NCBI GenBank assembly: GCA_035507915.1
Contig: DATJNS010000131.1
Span: 1-21,149 of the forward strand
Source: JACQAI01 sp035507915
GTDB taxonomy: Bacteria > Pseudomonadota > Alphaproteobacteria > Elsterales > Elsteraceae
Length of the DNA: 21,149 nucleotides
Direction of reading: 5' to 3'
The notes below the pieces were generated by a model. It had not been told where the DNA came from, ran no database searches, and saw nothing but the letters and a program-made list of their open reading frames with translations. The position numbers and the translations under genes were made by a program. Numbering within the stretch: the stretch's first letter is position 1; each line of letters opens with the position of its first letter. Below, piece by piece: positions 1 through 7,790 of this stretch.

Positions 1-1950
1 GGTGGCCACGTCGTCGAGAGCGGGCGGCATGCCGAGCTGATGCGCGCCGACGGCGCCTACGCCCGTCTGATGGCGGAGCAGGTGCGCGACGCGACCGCGG
101 GCGACGCCGGCATTGCGCCGCCGATCGGGCGCGCCGCGGAAACCATCGCGGACACGCCCGGCGGCGCCGTCAAGCCGGTGACCGAGGGCATCATCAAGGC
201 CGAGGGGCTGGGTTGGTTCGAGCTCGTCGGCTCCCTGATGGCCGTGATCGTGCCGTGGAAGGGCCGGCTCGCCGCCGCGTTCAGCCTGGGCGTGCTGCGC
301 GTGCTCGCCTTCATCGGCGTCGGCGTGCTAAGCGCGCTGGTCGTGCTGGCGCTCAAGCACGGTGCGCCGATCGGCGGATTGCTGTGGGCGCTCGCCGTGG
401 TGGCGCCGCTGTCCGGCGTGCTGCACTGGCTCGAATCCTGGGTCGCGCACGACATGGCGTTTCGGCTGCTCGCCGAGATGCGCATCGACGCGTTCCGCAA
501 GCTCGACGCCTTGGCGCCCGCCTATCTGGTGCGCCGGCGCACCGGCGACCTGATGGCGCTCGCCACCCACGACATCGAGCTGGTCGAGTATTTCTTCGCC
601 CACACGGTGGCGCCGGCGTTCGTGGCCGTCGTGGTGCCGGCGGCGGTGCTCGCCGTGCTGGCGTGGGCGAACCCGTGGATCGCGCTCGCGCTCGTGCCGT
701 TCCTGGCCGCGGTCGGGCTGAGCCCGTTCCTGATGCGCGGCCGGGTCGACCGGCTGGGCTCGGCGGCGCGCGAGGCGGCGGGCGAGCTCAGCGCCTTCGC
801 GGTCGACTGCGTGCAGGGCTTGGCCGAGATCGTCGCCTTTCAGCAGGAGGGCGCGCGGGGCGACCGGCTCGACGTGCTGTCGGAGCGCCATGTCGGGCTG
901 CGCTTGCCGTTTTTCCGCGAGCTCACCATGCAGCAGAGCCTGCTCGAGATCCTGACCGGGCTCGGCGGGCTCGCCGTGGTCGTCGTGGGCGCCGTGCTGT
1001 CGACGCGAGGCGTGCTCGACGCCGGCGTGCTCCCGCTGCTGACCTTGCTCGCCATGGCGGCGTTCCTGCCGGTCTCGGAGATTGCGCAGATCGGTCGGCA
1101 GCTCGCCGATACGCTGGGGGCGACGCGACGCGTCTACGCGCTCGCCCACGAGCCGGTGCCGGTGACCGACGGTCCCGGCGTGCCTCCTCATGCCGGCGCG
1201 GCCGCGCTCGCGCTCGAGCACGTGAGCTTCGCCTATCCGGGCCAAGGCCGGCGGGCGCTCGCCGATGTCAGCTTCGAGATCCCGGCGGGCGAAACCGTGG
1301 CTCTGGTCGGCACGTCCGGCGCCGGCAAGACCACGACCGCGCAGCTTTTGATGCGCTTCTGGGATGCGGACGGCGGGCGCATCACGCTCGACGGCGTCGA
1401 CCTTCGCGCCTATGGGCTCGACGATCTGCGCCGGCGCATCGCGCTGGTCGCGCAGGACACCTATCTCTTCAACGACACGCTGAAGAACAACATCCTGATC
1501 GCGCGGCCGGATGCCGACGCCGCGGCGCTGCGCGCGGCGATCGACCATGCGTCGCTCGGCGCGCTGGTCGACGCGCTGCCCGAGGGCCTCGATTCGATGG
1601 TCGGCGAACGCGGCGCCAGCCTGTCGGGCGGGCAGCGCCAGCGCGTCGCGATCGCGCGGGCCTTCCTCAAGGACGCCCCGGTCCTGATCCTCGACGAGGC
1701 GACCTCGCACCTCGATGCGATCAACGAGCAGGCAGTGCGCCGCGCCCTCGACCGGCTGCAGGCCGATCGCACCACGATCGTGATCGCGCACCGGCTGTCG
1801 ACCGTGCGTGACGCCGATCGCATCGTCGTGCTCGACGAAGGGCGCGTGGCCGAGATCGGCACCCACGACGCGCTGCTGGCGCGCGGTGGGTTGTATGCCC
1901 AGCTGGTGTCGCGCCAGCTCGCCGCGTCGTTCGCATCGGCGGCCCAGTGA
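1..1950 (+). CDS. Tandem-fused ABC exporter, 3' part (end of first NBD, then second TMD and NBD)
   Basis: The reading frame is open to the left edge, so the gene is 5'-truncated. The first ~25 codons (GGHVVESGRHAEL, then GAYARLM) look like the end of an ABC ATPase domain: the post-H-loop segment with E-x-G-x-H-x-E-L. They run without a stop into a hydrophobic exporter-type membrane domain (about nt 210–1140). A second ATPase domain follows, with Walker A GTSGAGKTT at nt 1309–1335, signature LSGGQ at 1621–1635, Walker B VLILDEA at 1681–1701 and the H-loop histidine at 1789–1791. This implies a single chain of TMD-NBD-TMD-NBD. The ATG at nt 40 would start inside the first ATPase tail and is probably not the true start. 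The membrane part faintly recalls CydC-type exporters (second membrane half with a 'VLPLLTLLAMAAFLPVSE' stretch), but the substrate cannot be told. It acts in the inner membrane as an ATP-driven exporter. Confidence 0.9.
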   Translation, partial: GGHVVESGRHAELMRADGAYARLMAEQVRDATAGDAGIAPPIGRAAETIADTPGGAVKPVTEGIIKAEGLGWFELVGSLMAVIVPWKGRLAAAFSLGVLRVLAFIGVGVLSALVVLALKHGAPIGGLLWALAVVAPLSGVLHWLESWVAHDMAFRLLAEMRIDAFRKLDALAPAYLVRRRTGDLMALATHDIELVEYFFAHTVAPAFVAVVVPAAVLAVLAWANPWIALALVPFLAAVGLSPFLMRGRVDRLGSAAREAAGELSAFAVDCVQGLAEIVAFQQEGARGDRLDVLSERHVGLRLPFFRELTMQQSLLEILTGLGGLAVVVVGAVLSTRGVLDAGVLPLLTLLAMAAFLPVSEIAQIGRQLADTLGATRRVYALAHEPVPVTDGPGVPPHAGAAALALEHVSFAYPGQGRRALADVSFEIPAGETVALVGTSGAGKTTTAQLLMRFWDADGGRITLDGVDLRAYGLDDLRRRIALVAQDTYLFNDTLKNNILIARPDADAAALRAAIDHASLGALVDALPEGLDSMVGERGASLSGGQRQRVAIARAFLKDAPVLILDEATSHLDAINEQAVRRALDRLQADRTTIVIAHRLSTVRDADRIVVLDEGRVAEIGTHDALLARGGLYAQLVSRQLAASFASAAQ

Positions 1951-1960
1951 CGGGCTGTCG

Positions 1961-2182
1961 ATGATGGCGGGGGCCACATCGCCGCCGGGAATGCCGGCGG
2001 AAGACGTCGCGATCCTCAAATCGGTCTACGAGCAGCTTTGTCTCGCCGCGCCGGAAGCGCGCTCGGTGCCGCCCTCGACGGGGGCAGCCTGCCTCGCCGG
2101 GACCCTATCGACCGAGGGCGCGATCGATCTCGGCGTTAACGCGCGGTCCAGCCGCCGTCGACCGAGATCGGCACGCCGGTGA
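1961..2182 (+). CDS. Doubtful small ORF, 73 aa, hypothetical
   Basis: A 73-residue frame opens with two ATG codons 10 nt after the ABC exporter stop. The middle (EDVAILKSVYEQLC) reads like a genuine amphipathic helix, while the C-terminal third is arginine-rich and looks like antisense of the neighbouring dehydrogenase. It overlaps the 3' end of that convergent gene by 47 nt. It may be a short helical protein gene, a remnant whose original end was lost, or chance. No clear ribosome binding site is visible. I do not recognise a family with confidence. Confidence 0.25.
   Translation: MMAGATSPPGMPAEDVAILKSVYEQLCLAAPEARSVPPSTGAACLAGTLSTEGAIDLGVNARSSRRRPRSARR
1982..2000. terminator. Terminator-like hairpin after the ABC exporter gene
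   Basis: A perfect 7-bp stem, CCGCCGG with CCGGCGG, encloses a 5-nt loop (GAATG) 32 nt past the ABC stop and before the convergent dehydrogenase. No T-run follows on either strand, so it is not a classical intrinsic terminator. It could act as a transcript 3'-end stabiliser or help Rho-dependent ending. It lies inside the doubtful small ORF at 1961–2182. Confidence 0.4.
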
Positions 2183-2969
2183 TCGACTTGGCGGCCTCCG
2201 AGCACAGGAACACCGCGGTGTCGGCGATCTCCTCGACCTCGATGAACTTCTTGGTCGGCTGCGCGGCGAGGATGACGTCGCGGATCACGTGGTCGCGCGG
2301 CATGTTGTTGGCCTTCGCCTGCTCGTCGATCTGGCCTTCGACCAGCGGGGTGCGCACGAAGCCGGGGCAGATCGCATTGCACGTGATGCCCAGCTCCGCG
2401 GTCTCGAGCGCGACCACCTTGGTCATGCCGAGCACGCCGTGCTTGGCGGTCACGTAGGCGCCCTTGAACGGCGAGGCGACGAGGCCGTGCGCCGAGGCGA
2501 GGTTGATGATGCGGCCCCATTTGCGCTTCTTCATGCCCGGCAGCGCGGTGCGGATCGCATAGAAGTTCGACGACATGTTGATCGCGATGATGGCCTCCCA
2601 GCGCTCGACCGGGAACTCGTCGATCGGCTGCACGGTCTGGATGCCGGCGTTGTTCACCAGGATGTCGACCGAGCCGAACTCCTTCTCGGCGGTCGTCACC
2701 ATGTCCATCACCTGCTGGCCCTTCGACATGTCGGCCGGCGAATAGCTCACCTTGACCTTGAAGTCGGAGGCGAGGCTGGCGCGCTCCTTCTCGATCGCGG
2801 CGGCATCGCCGAAACCGTTGATCACGACGTTGGCGCCGACCCCGGCGAGCGCACGCGCGATGCCGAGCCCGATGCCGCTGGTGGAGCCGGTGACGATCGC
2901 GGTCTTGCCGCGCAGGTCGATGAAGGCCTTGGAAGCCGGCTTGCCGGCGGTCGCGCTGTCTGGGCTCAT
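2136..2969 (-). CDS. bdhA: 3-hydroxybutyrate dehydrogenase (SDR family)
   Basis: A 277-aa classical short-chain dehydrogenase that interconverts (R)-3-hydroxybutyrate and acetoacetate with NAD, in the cytoplasmic breakdown of polyhydroxybutyrate. Visible motifs: the cofactor glycine motif TGSTSGIG at residues 27–34, NNAG at 106–109, Asn131, and the catalytic Ser159, Tyr172 and Lys176 (S–Y spacing 13, YxxxK). The stretches NNAGIQ, SAHGLVAS and NAICPGFVRTPLV are typical of bacterial 3-hydroxybutyrate dehydrogenases rather than SDRs in general. I chose the ATG at 2969 because AGGAGG lies 5 nt upstream of it; the frame extends further upstream but without family similarity. The ~17-residue leader before the fold is slightly longer than in most relatives (about 260 aa). 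A TATAGAAT box on the minus strand at the end of the upstream methyltransferase gene (around 3057–3064) could be a −10, but I see no good −35. Confidence 0.93.
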   Translation of the reverse strand: MSPDSATAGKPASKAFIDLRGKTAIVTGSTSGIGLGIARALAGVGANVVINGFGDAAAIEKERASLASDFKVKVSYSPADMSKGQQVMDMVTTAEKEFGSVDILVNNAGIQTVQPIDEFPVERWEAIIAINMSSNFYAIRTALPGMKKRKWGRIINLASAHGLVASPFKGAYVTAKHGVLGMTKVVALETAELGITCNAICPGFVRTPLVEGQIDEQAKANNMPRDHVIRDVILAAQPTKKFIEVEEIADTAVFLCSEAAKSITGVPISVDGGWTAR

Positions 2970-3060
2970 GATTGCCTCCTGGTGGCCGGTGGCTCGCGAT
3001 GGGGTGGGCGGCGGTACCCGCAGTCCTCTTCCATTGAACGCCCCTGTCCGCTGGGCGATT

Positions 3061-3615
3061 CTATAGCACGATCTGGGCCGGTTCGATGACACCGGTCGGG
3101 CCCGGGCGCACTGCGGCGATGCGCTGCACCACGGCGGGCCGCGGCCGCTCGACCGCGCCGTGCTCGTAGGCGACCACGGTCAGGCGCCCGGCGACAGCCT
3201 CCAGAAGCTCGCCGGGCAGCAGGAGAAAGTCGGGGTTGTGCGGTCGGCCGTAGCGCTCGTTGCCCCGGGCGAACGTCTCGTAGAGCAGCCAGCCGTCCGG
3301 GCCGACCGCGGCCACGATCGCGGGCAGGAGCGGCCGCCACAGATAGTTGGTCACCACCACCGCGGCGAACCGGCGGTCGCCAAACGGCCAGGGCGCCCCG
3401 GCCTCCAGATCGGCTTCCAGAAGCTCGACCCCGTCGGAATCCGCCAAGTCGGCGACCCCGGTCAGGTCCCGATCGACCCCGGTCACGGGATGGCCGAGGT
3501 TGCGGAAGTGACGCAGATGGCGCCCGCCGCCGCACGCGACGTCGAGCACCGGTCCCGCCGGCAGCGCTCCGGCGAAGCGGTCAACCCAGTTTGAAATGGT
3601 TGATATGCTGTGCAA
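3061..3615 (-). CDS. Class I SAM-dependent methyltransferase, 184 aa
   Basis: A small Rossmann-type methyltransferase of unknown substrate. SAM-binding motif I is VLDVACGGGRH (Asp25–Gly31), followed by an acidic end of strand 2 (GVDRD) and a motif IV-like VVVTNYLWRP segment. LLYETFARGNERYGRPHNPDFLL resembles the post-motif segment of small TehB-like or UbiE-like methyltransferases. The start is a TTG at 3615. A TGA two codons upstream blocks any longer version, and there is no ATG before the conserved WVDRFAG segment. The ribosome site is weak. The gene lies 91 nt upstream of the dehydrogenase on the same strand, and is divergent from the DUF1178 gene. Nothing in the context fixes the substrate. 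Confidence 0.8.
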   Translation of the reverse strand: MHSISTISNWVDRFAGALPAGPVLDVACGGGRHLRHFRNLGHPVTGVDRDLTGVADLADSDGVELLEADLEAGAPWPFGDRRFAAVVVTNYLWRPLLPAIVAAVGPDGWLLYETFARGNERYGRPHNPDFLLLPGELLEAVAGRLTVVAYEHGAVERPRPAVVQRIAAVRPGPTGVIEPAQIVL

Positions 3616-3689
3616 ATCTCAGCTACTTCAGAGTGTGGCGGGGCTTGTCGCGCGCGGCGGCTGCCCCGAAATGGTAACCTAAGCCCAAG

Positions 3690-3720
3690 CCGTCCGTTGG
3701 GACACGGGCGGTTGGGACGG
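3690..3720. repeat. Short direct and inverted repeats before the DUF1178 gene
   Basis: GTTGGGAC occurs twice, at 3696–3703 and 3711–3718, exactly 15 nt apart. The pair is flanked by CCGTCC (3690–3695) and GGACGG (3715–3720), which form an inverted repeat. It sits 18–48 nt before the DUF1178 start, in the 122-nt gap between divergent genes, where an operator would be expected. The sequence also contains a GGAGG at 3719–3723, rather far (14 nt) from the ATG. Functional meaning is unproven. Confidence 0.35.
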
Positions 3721-3737
3721 AGGTCGGCGGCGCGGCG

Positions 3738-4160
3738 ATGATCGTGTACGAGCTGAAATGCTCCGGCGGGCACGTGTTCGAGGGCTGGTTTCGCGACGCC
3801 GCGACGTTCGATCGCCAGGCTGCCGCGGGCAAGGTCCCCTGCGCCGTATGCGGTGACAGCCAGGTCGCCAAGGCGCCGATGGCGCCCCGCCTGGCCAAGC
3901 GTCGGGGCGCGGACGATGCCGGAAGCAAGCCCGGCCTTCCCGCCGAGGTGATGAAGACGCTGACCGAGCTGCGCCAGAAGATCGAGAGCGAATGCGACTA
4001 TGTGGGCGAGCGCTTCGTCGAGGAGGCGCGCCGCATCCACTACGGTGAGGTCGAGAAGCGCGGCATCTACGGCGAGGCCTCCGACGACCAGGCCAAAGAG
4101 CTGGTCGACGAAGGCATCGACGTCAAGAAGATCCCCTGGCTGCCGCGCCGCGACGCGTAG
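3738..4160 (+). CDS. DUF1178 family protein
   Basis: A 140-aa protein of the DUF1178 family, common in alpha- and other proteobacteria and of unknown function. The N-terminus MIVYELKC…GHVFEGWF with a following FDRQ is the family hallmark. Cys8, His12, Cys35 and Cys38 (CAVC) form a likely zinc-ribbon-like site. The middle is basic (residues ~45–60). The C-terminal half is helical and charged and ends in KKIPWLPRRDA, also typical of the family. The ATG at 3738 is directly followed by the conserved N-terminus, so the start is secure despite a poorly spaced ribosome site. It is divergent from the methyltransferase gene and convergent with gloA. Confidence 0.9.
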   Translation: MIVYELKCSGGHVFEGWFRDAATFDRQAAAGKVPCAVCGDSQVAKAPMAPRLAKRRGADDAGSKPGLPAEVMKTLTELRQKIESECDYVGERFVEEARRIHYGEVEKRGIYGEASDDQAKELVDEGIDVKKIPWLPRRDA

Positions 4161-4182
4161 CGGTTCGGTGCGGTTGAACCGC
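4160..4182. terminator. Bidirectional terminator-like hairpin between DUF1178 and gloA
   Basis: A perfect 7-bp stem, GCGGTTC with GAACCGC, spans nearly the whole 24-nt gap between the stop codons of these convergent genes, with a 9-nt loop. No T-run flanks it on either side. Its exact fit between two facing stop codons supports a role in ending or protecting both transcripts. Confidence 0.5.
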
Positions 4183-4184
4183 GC

Positions 4185-4619
<435 letters not shown>

Positions 4620-4629
4620 GGGCCGGATT

Positions 4630-4636
4630 CCTCCTA
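4630..4636 (-). promoter_or_regulatory. gloA ribosome binding site overlapping the ubiG stop codon
   Basis: On the minus strand the sequence reads TAGGAGG: the ubiG stop codon TAG shares two bases with the AGGAGG Shine–Dalgarno of gloA. A ribosome ending on ubiG therefore sits on the gloA initiation site, which favours translational coupling. The 10-nt spacing to the gloA ATG is at the long end of the normal range. Confidence 0.7.
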
Positions 4637-5389
4637 AACGAAGCGGGCGAATACCATATAGTTCACGGCGAGGTCGCGGCTCAATGACCATTCGCCGGCC
4701 AACGGATTGTAGCCGACTCCCGCGAGCTCGCCGATCTCGAAACCGCTGCGCCGCAGCGCCGCAGCGAGCTCGGAGGGTCGCACGAACTTCTCCCAACGAT
4801 GCGTGCCGCGCGGCAACCAGCCGAGCACGTATTCGGCGCCGACGATGGCGAGCGCCCATGCCTTGGCGGTGCGGTTGAGCGTGGCGACGATCATCGCGCC
4901 ACCCGGCGCGGCGAGTTTGCCGCACGCCCCGATAAAGGGCTCGAGCGCGACGACGTGCTCGACCACCTCGAGATTGAGGATCACGTCGAAACGCGCGCCC
5001 TCGGCAACCAGCGTCTCGGCGCTGGCGCAACGATAGTCGATCGCAAGGCCGGCCTCGGCGGCGTGTCGGCGCGCCACCTCGACGTTCTTCGCCGTCGCAT
5101 CGATCCCGACCACCGTCGCGCCGAGCCGTGCGATGGGTTCGGCGACCAACCCGCCGCCACAGCCGATGTCGAGCACGCGCAAACCGGTGAGCGGCTCGAG
5201 CGCCGCGGTGTCGCGGTGGAAATGCCGGATCAGACGGTCGCGGATGAAACTCAGGCGGACGGGGTTGAACCGGTGCAACGGCCGGAAGCGACCGGTCGGA
5301 TCCCACCAGTCGTCGGCCAGCGCCGCGAAGCGAGCAACCTCGTCGGGATCCACGCTGGCGCTGTCGAGCGCTCCGGGAGTGGTCTGCAT
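4634..5389 (-). CDS. ubiG: Ubiquinone biosynthesis O-methyltransferase UbiG
   Basis: A 251-aa SAM-dependent methyltransferase that performs both O-methylation steps of ubiquinone synthesis. Motif I is VLDIGCGGGLVAEPIARLGATVVGID (Asp74–Gly80). The N-terminal FAALADDWWDPTGRFRPLHRFNPVRL block, with the WWD at residues 28–30, is diagnostic of UbiG rather than UbiE. Further signatures are LNLEVVEHV, GGAMIVATLNRT and the C-terminal GVGYNPLAGEWSLSRDLAVNYM. Length matches the family (about 240–255 aa). It is divergent from lysC and leads the ubiG–gloA pair; the ubiG/lysC divergent arrangement recurs, from memory, in alphaproteobacteria. Confidence 0.96.
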   Translation of the reverse strand: MQTTPGALDSASVDPDEVARFAALADDWWDPTGRFRPLHRFNPVRLSFIRDRLIRHFHRDTAALEPLTGLRVLDIGCGGGLVAEPIARLGATVVGIDATAKNVEVARRHAAEAGLAIDYRCASAETLVAEGARFDVILNLEVVEHVVALEPFIGACGKLAAPGGAMIVATLNRTAKAWALAIVGAEYVLGWLPRGTHRWEKFVRPSELAAALRRSGFEIGELAGVGYNPLAGEWSLSRDLAVNYMVFARFV

Positions 5390-5466
5390 CGTGCTGCCGA
5401 TTGCAACGGGGCGGGCCGGGCCGGGCGGCCGGCGCTTTGCGCGAACGGCCGATCAGAGTATGTATA

Positions 5467-5484
5467 GCCGCCCCGCCCGGCGGC
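5467..5484. repeat. GC hairpin in the ubiG–lysC divergent gap
   Basis: A perfect 6-bp stem, GCCGCC with GGCGGC, has a 6-nt loop and adjoins an AT-rich patch (TATGTATA, around 5459–5466) that could hold a −10 for either divergent gene. No −35 on either strand is convincing. The rest of the 136-nt gap is GC-rich and shows nothing else I can name. Confidence 0.35.
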
Positions 5485-5525
5485 AACCCGCAATCTGCCC
5501 CTTTTCGACCCGGATTCGGCTCCTG

Positions 5526-6746
5526 ATGGCGCGCATCGTGATGAAGTTCGGCGGCACGTCGGTCGCCGATCTCGACCGCATCCGCAACGCAGCGCTGCGG
5601 GTCAAGCGCGAGGTCGACGCGGGCCACGAGGTGGCGGTCGTGGTCTCGGCGATGGCGGGCGTGACCAATCAGCTGGTCGACTGGGTGACCAAGACCGCGA
5701 CCTTGCACGATGCCCGCGAGTACGACGTCGTGGTCGCATCGGGCGAGCAGGTTACGGCCGGGTTGACGGCATTGGCGCTGCAGACGCTGGACGTGCCGGC
5801 GCGCTCGTGGCTCGGCTGGCAGATCCCGCTGCGCACCGACGGCGTCCACGGCAAGGCGCGTATCCAGGAGATCGAGACCGCCGAGATCATCCGGCGATTC
5901 GGCGAGCGCCAAGTGGCGGTGGTCGCCGGCTTCCAGGGCATCGGTCCGGACACGCGGATCACGACGCTCGGGCGCGGCGGCTCCGACACCTCGGCGGTTG
6001 CGCTGGCGGCCGCGCTCAAGGCCGACCGCTGCGATATTTTCACCGATGTCGATGGCGTATACACGACCGACCCGCGCATCGTGACGAAGGCCCGCAAGCT
6101 CGATAGGATCACCTACGAGGAGATGCTCGAGCTGGCTTCGCAGGGCGCGAAGGTGCTGCAGACCCGCTCCGTCGAGCTGGCGATGAAATACGGCGTGCGG
6201 CTGCAGGTGCTGTCGAGCTTCAGCGACGCTCCCGGCACGCTGGTCGTCGATGAGGATGAGATCGTGGAACAGGAAGTGGTCAGCGGAATCGCGTACTCGC
6301 GGGACGAGGCCAAGATCACGCTGACCAAGGTCGCGGATCGGCCGGGCGTCGCCGCCGGCATCTTCGGTCCGCTGGCCGACGCGGCAGTCAACGTCGACAT
6401 GATCGTCCAGAACATTTCGGCGGACGGCAAGACCACCGACCTCACCTTCACGGTCACCCGCGCCGACCTGGAGCGCGCGGTCGCCATCTTGAACGAGCGC
6501 AAGGCGCCGCTCGGGTTCGAATCGGTCTTGCCCGATCCCAACGTCGTGAAGATCTCGGTGGTCGGCGTCGGCATGCGCAGCCACGCCGGCGTGGCGCTGA
6601 CGATGTTCCGCACGCTGGCCGAGCGCGGCATCAACATCCAGGTCATCTCGACGTCCGAGATCAAGGTGAGCGTGCTGATCGCGGCCGACTACACCGAGCT
6701 CGCGCTGCGCGCCCTGCACAGCGCATACGGACTGGACGCGGCGTAG
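5526..6746 (+). CDS. lysC: Aspartate kinase
   Basis: A 406-aa monofunctional aspartokinase that phosphorylates aspartate, the first step to lysine, threonine, methionine and diaminopimelate. The catalytic domain starts with KFGGTSV (residues 7–13) and includes VVSAMAGVTNQL, GRGGSDTSAVALA and FTDVDGVYTTDPR. Two ACT regulatory domains fill about residues 265–406 (KITLTKVADRPGVAAGIF and VVKISVVGVGMRSHAGVALTMF…NIQVISTSEIKVS). Length fits the Corynebacterium/Bacillus-like class, where an internal start can yield a separate regulatory subunit; I cannot confirm one here. The ATG at 5526 directly precedes the conserved N-terminus; the frame stays open upstream but that part is antisense of ubiG. No strong ribosome site is visible. 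It is followed after 6 nt by the nitronate monooxygenase gene. Confidence 0.97.
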   Translation: MARIVMKFGGTSVADLDRIRNAALRVKREVDAGHEVAVVVSAMAGVTNQLVDWVTKTATLHDAREYDVVVASGEQVTAGLTALALQTLDVPARSWLGWQIPLRTDGVHGKARIQEIETAEIIRRFGERQVAVVAGFQGIGPDTRITTLGRGGSDTSAVALAAALKADRCDIFTDVDGVYTTDPRIVTKARKLDRITYEEMLELASQGAKVLQTRSVELAMKYGVRLQVLSSFSDAPGTLVVDEDEIVEQEVVSGIAYSRDEAKITLTKVADRPGVAAGIFGPLADAAVNVDMIVQNISADGKTTDLTFTVTRADLERAVAILNERKAPLGFESVLPDPNVVKISVVGVGMRSHAGVALTMFRTLAERGINIQVISTSEIKVSVLIAADYTELALRALHSAYGLDAA

Positions 6747-6752
6747 GCCTTG

Positions 6753-7790
6753 ATGACGCGCAGCGAGGGCCTCGAGCAGCTCGACCGCCTGTGGCGGCGC
6801 GGACGTGCGTTCCTCGGCACGCGCTACGCCATCATGGGCGGCGCCATGACGTGGGTGTCGGAGCGCAATCTGGTCGCCGCGATCTCGAACGGCGGCGGCT
6901 TCGGGGTCATCGCCTCGGGCTCGATGAAGCCCGACGTGCTCGAGGCCGAGATCGGTGCGACCGCCGAGCGCACCGACCGGCCGTTCGGCGTCAATCTCAT
7001 CATCATGCACCCGCAGCTCGAGCAGCTGGTCGACGTGTGTATCGCACAGGGCGTGTCGCACATCGTGCTGGCGGGCGGATTGCCCTCGGCGTCGATGATT
7101 CGACGCATCAAGAACGGCGGCGCCAAGGCGATGTGCTTCGTCCCGTCGGTGATGGTGGGGCGCAAGCTGGTGCGCACCGGCGCCGATGCCCTGATCATCG
7201 AGGGCATGGAGGCGGGCGGACACATCGGTCCGGTCGCGACGTCGGTGCTCGCCCAAGAAGTGCTGCCCGCGATCCGCGAGGTCCCGGTGTTCGTGGCCGG
7301 CGGCATCGGGCGTGGCGAGGCGATCGTGTCGCATCTCGAGATGGGGGCGGCCGGGTGTCAGCTGGGCACGCGGTTCGTCTGCGCGATCGAGTCGATCGCC
7401 CATCCGCGCTTCAAGCAGGCGTTCATCCGGGCCGACGCGCGCGATGCCGTGCCGTCGGTGCAGCTCGATCCACGCTTCCCCGTGATCCCGGTGCGGGCGC
7501 TGGCCAACCAGGCGACCGAGCGGTTCCTCGAGAAGCAGCGATCGGTCATCGAGCGATTCAATCGCGGGGATCTCGGCGCCCGCGAGGCGCAGCTCGAGAT
7601 CGAGCATTTCTGGGCCGGCGCGCTGCGCCGCGCGGTGATCGACGGCGACGTCGAAGACGGATCGCTGATGGCCGGCCAGAGCGTCGGGCTGGTGACGCGC
7701 GAGCAGTCGACGGCCGAGATCCTCGCCGAGCTGGTCGACCAGGCGGCGTCATCGCTCGCCGCGCGCGATCGGAGAGAGGCGGCCTCCTGA
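6753..7790 (+). CDS. Nitronate monooxygenase family flavoprotein
   Basis: A 345-aa FMN-dependent TIM-barrel protein of the nitronate monooxygenase (2-nitropropane dioxygenase) family, which oxidises alkyl nitronates such as propionate 3-nitronate. FabK-like enoyl reductases share the fold. Visible family features: GGAMTWVSERNLVAAISNGGGFGVIASGSM near the N-terminus, the FGVNLI strand, EGMEAGGHIGP with the likely catalytic His157, PVFVAGGIGRGEAI and the phosphate-binding GAAGCQLGTRF. A TTG three bases upstream is possible, but I take the ATG at 6753. It is 6 nt after lysC, and its TGA overlaps the ptsP ATG by one base, so the three genes look like one operon. True substrate is unknown; many such genes are annotated only by similarity. 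Confidence 0.88.
   Translation: MTRSEGLEQLDRLWRRGRAFLGTRYAIMGGAMTWVSERNLVAAISNGGGFGVIASGSMKPDVLEAEIGATAERTDRPFGVNLIIMHPQLEQLVDVCIAQGVSHIVLAGGLPSASMIRRIKNGGAKAMCFVPSVMVGRKLVRTGADALIIEGMEAGGHIGPVATSVLAQEVLPAIREVPVFVAGGIGRGEAIVSHLEMGAAGCQLGTRFVCAIESIAHPRFKQAFIRADARDAVPSVQLDPRFPVIPVRALANQATERFLEKQRSVIERFNRGDLGAREAQLEIEHFWAGALRRAVIDGDVEDGSLMAGQSVGLVTREQSTAEILAELVDQAASSLAARDRREAAS

Noticed and set aside
2970..3092. Longer dehydrogenase start at 3092
   Set aside because: The extra residues show no family similarity, whereas the ATG at 2969 has a perfect AGGAGG 5 nt upstream.
5133..5525. N-terminal extension of lysC
   Set aside because: The aspartokinase fold begins at MARIVMKFGGTS; the upstream part is antisense of ubiG and has no family similarity.
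6791..7789. Upstream in-frame extension of ptsP
   Set aside because: It is an out-of-frame shadow of the monooxygenase; the ptsP GAF domain begins shortly after the ATG at 7790.
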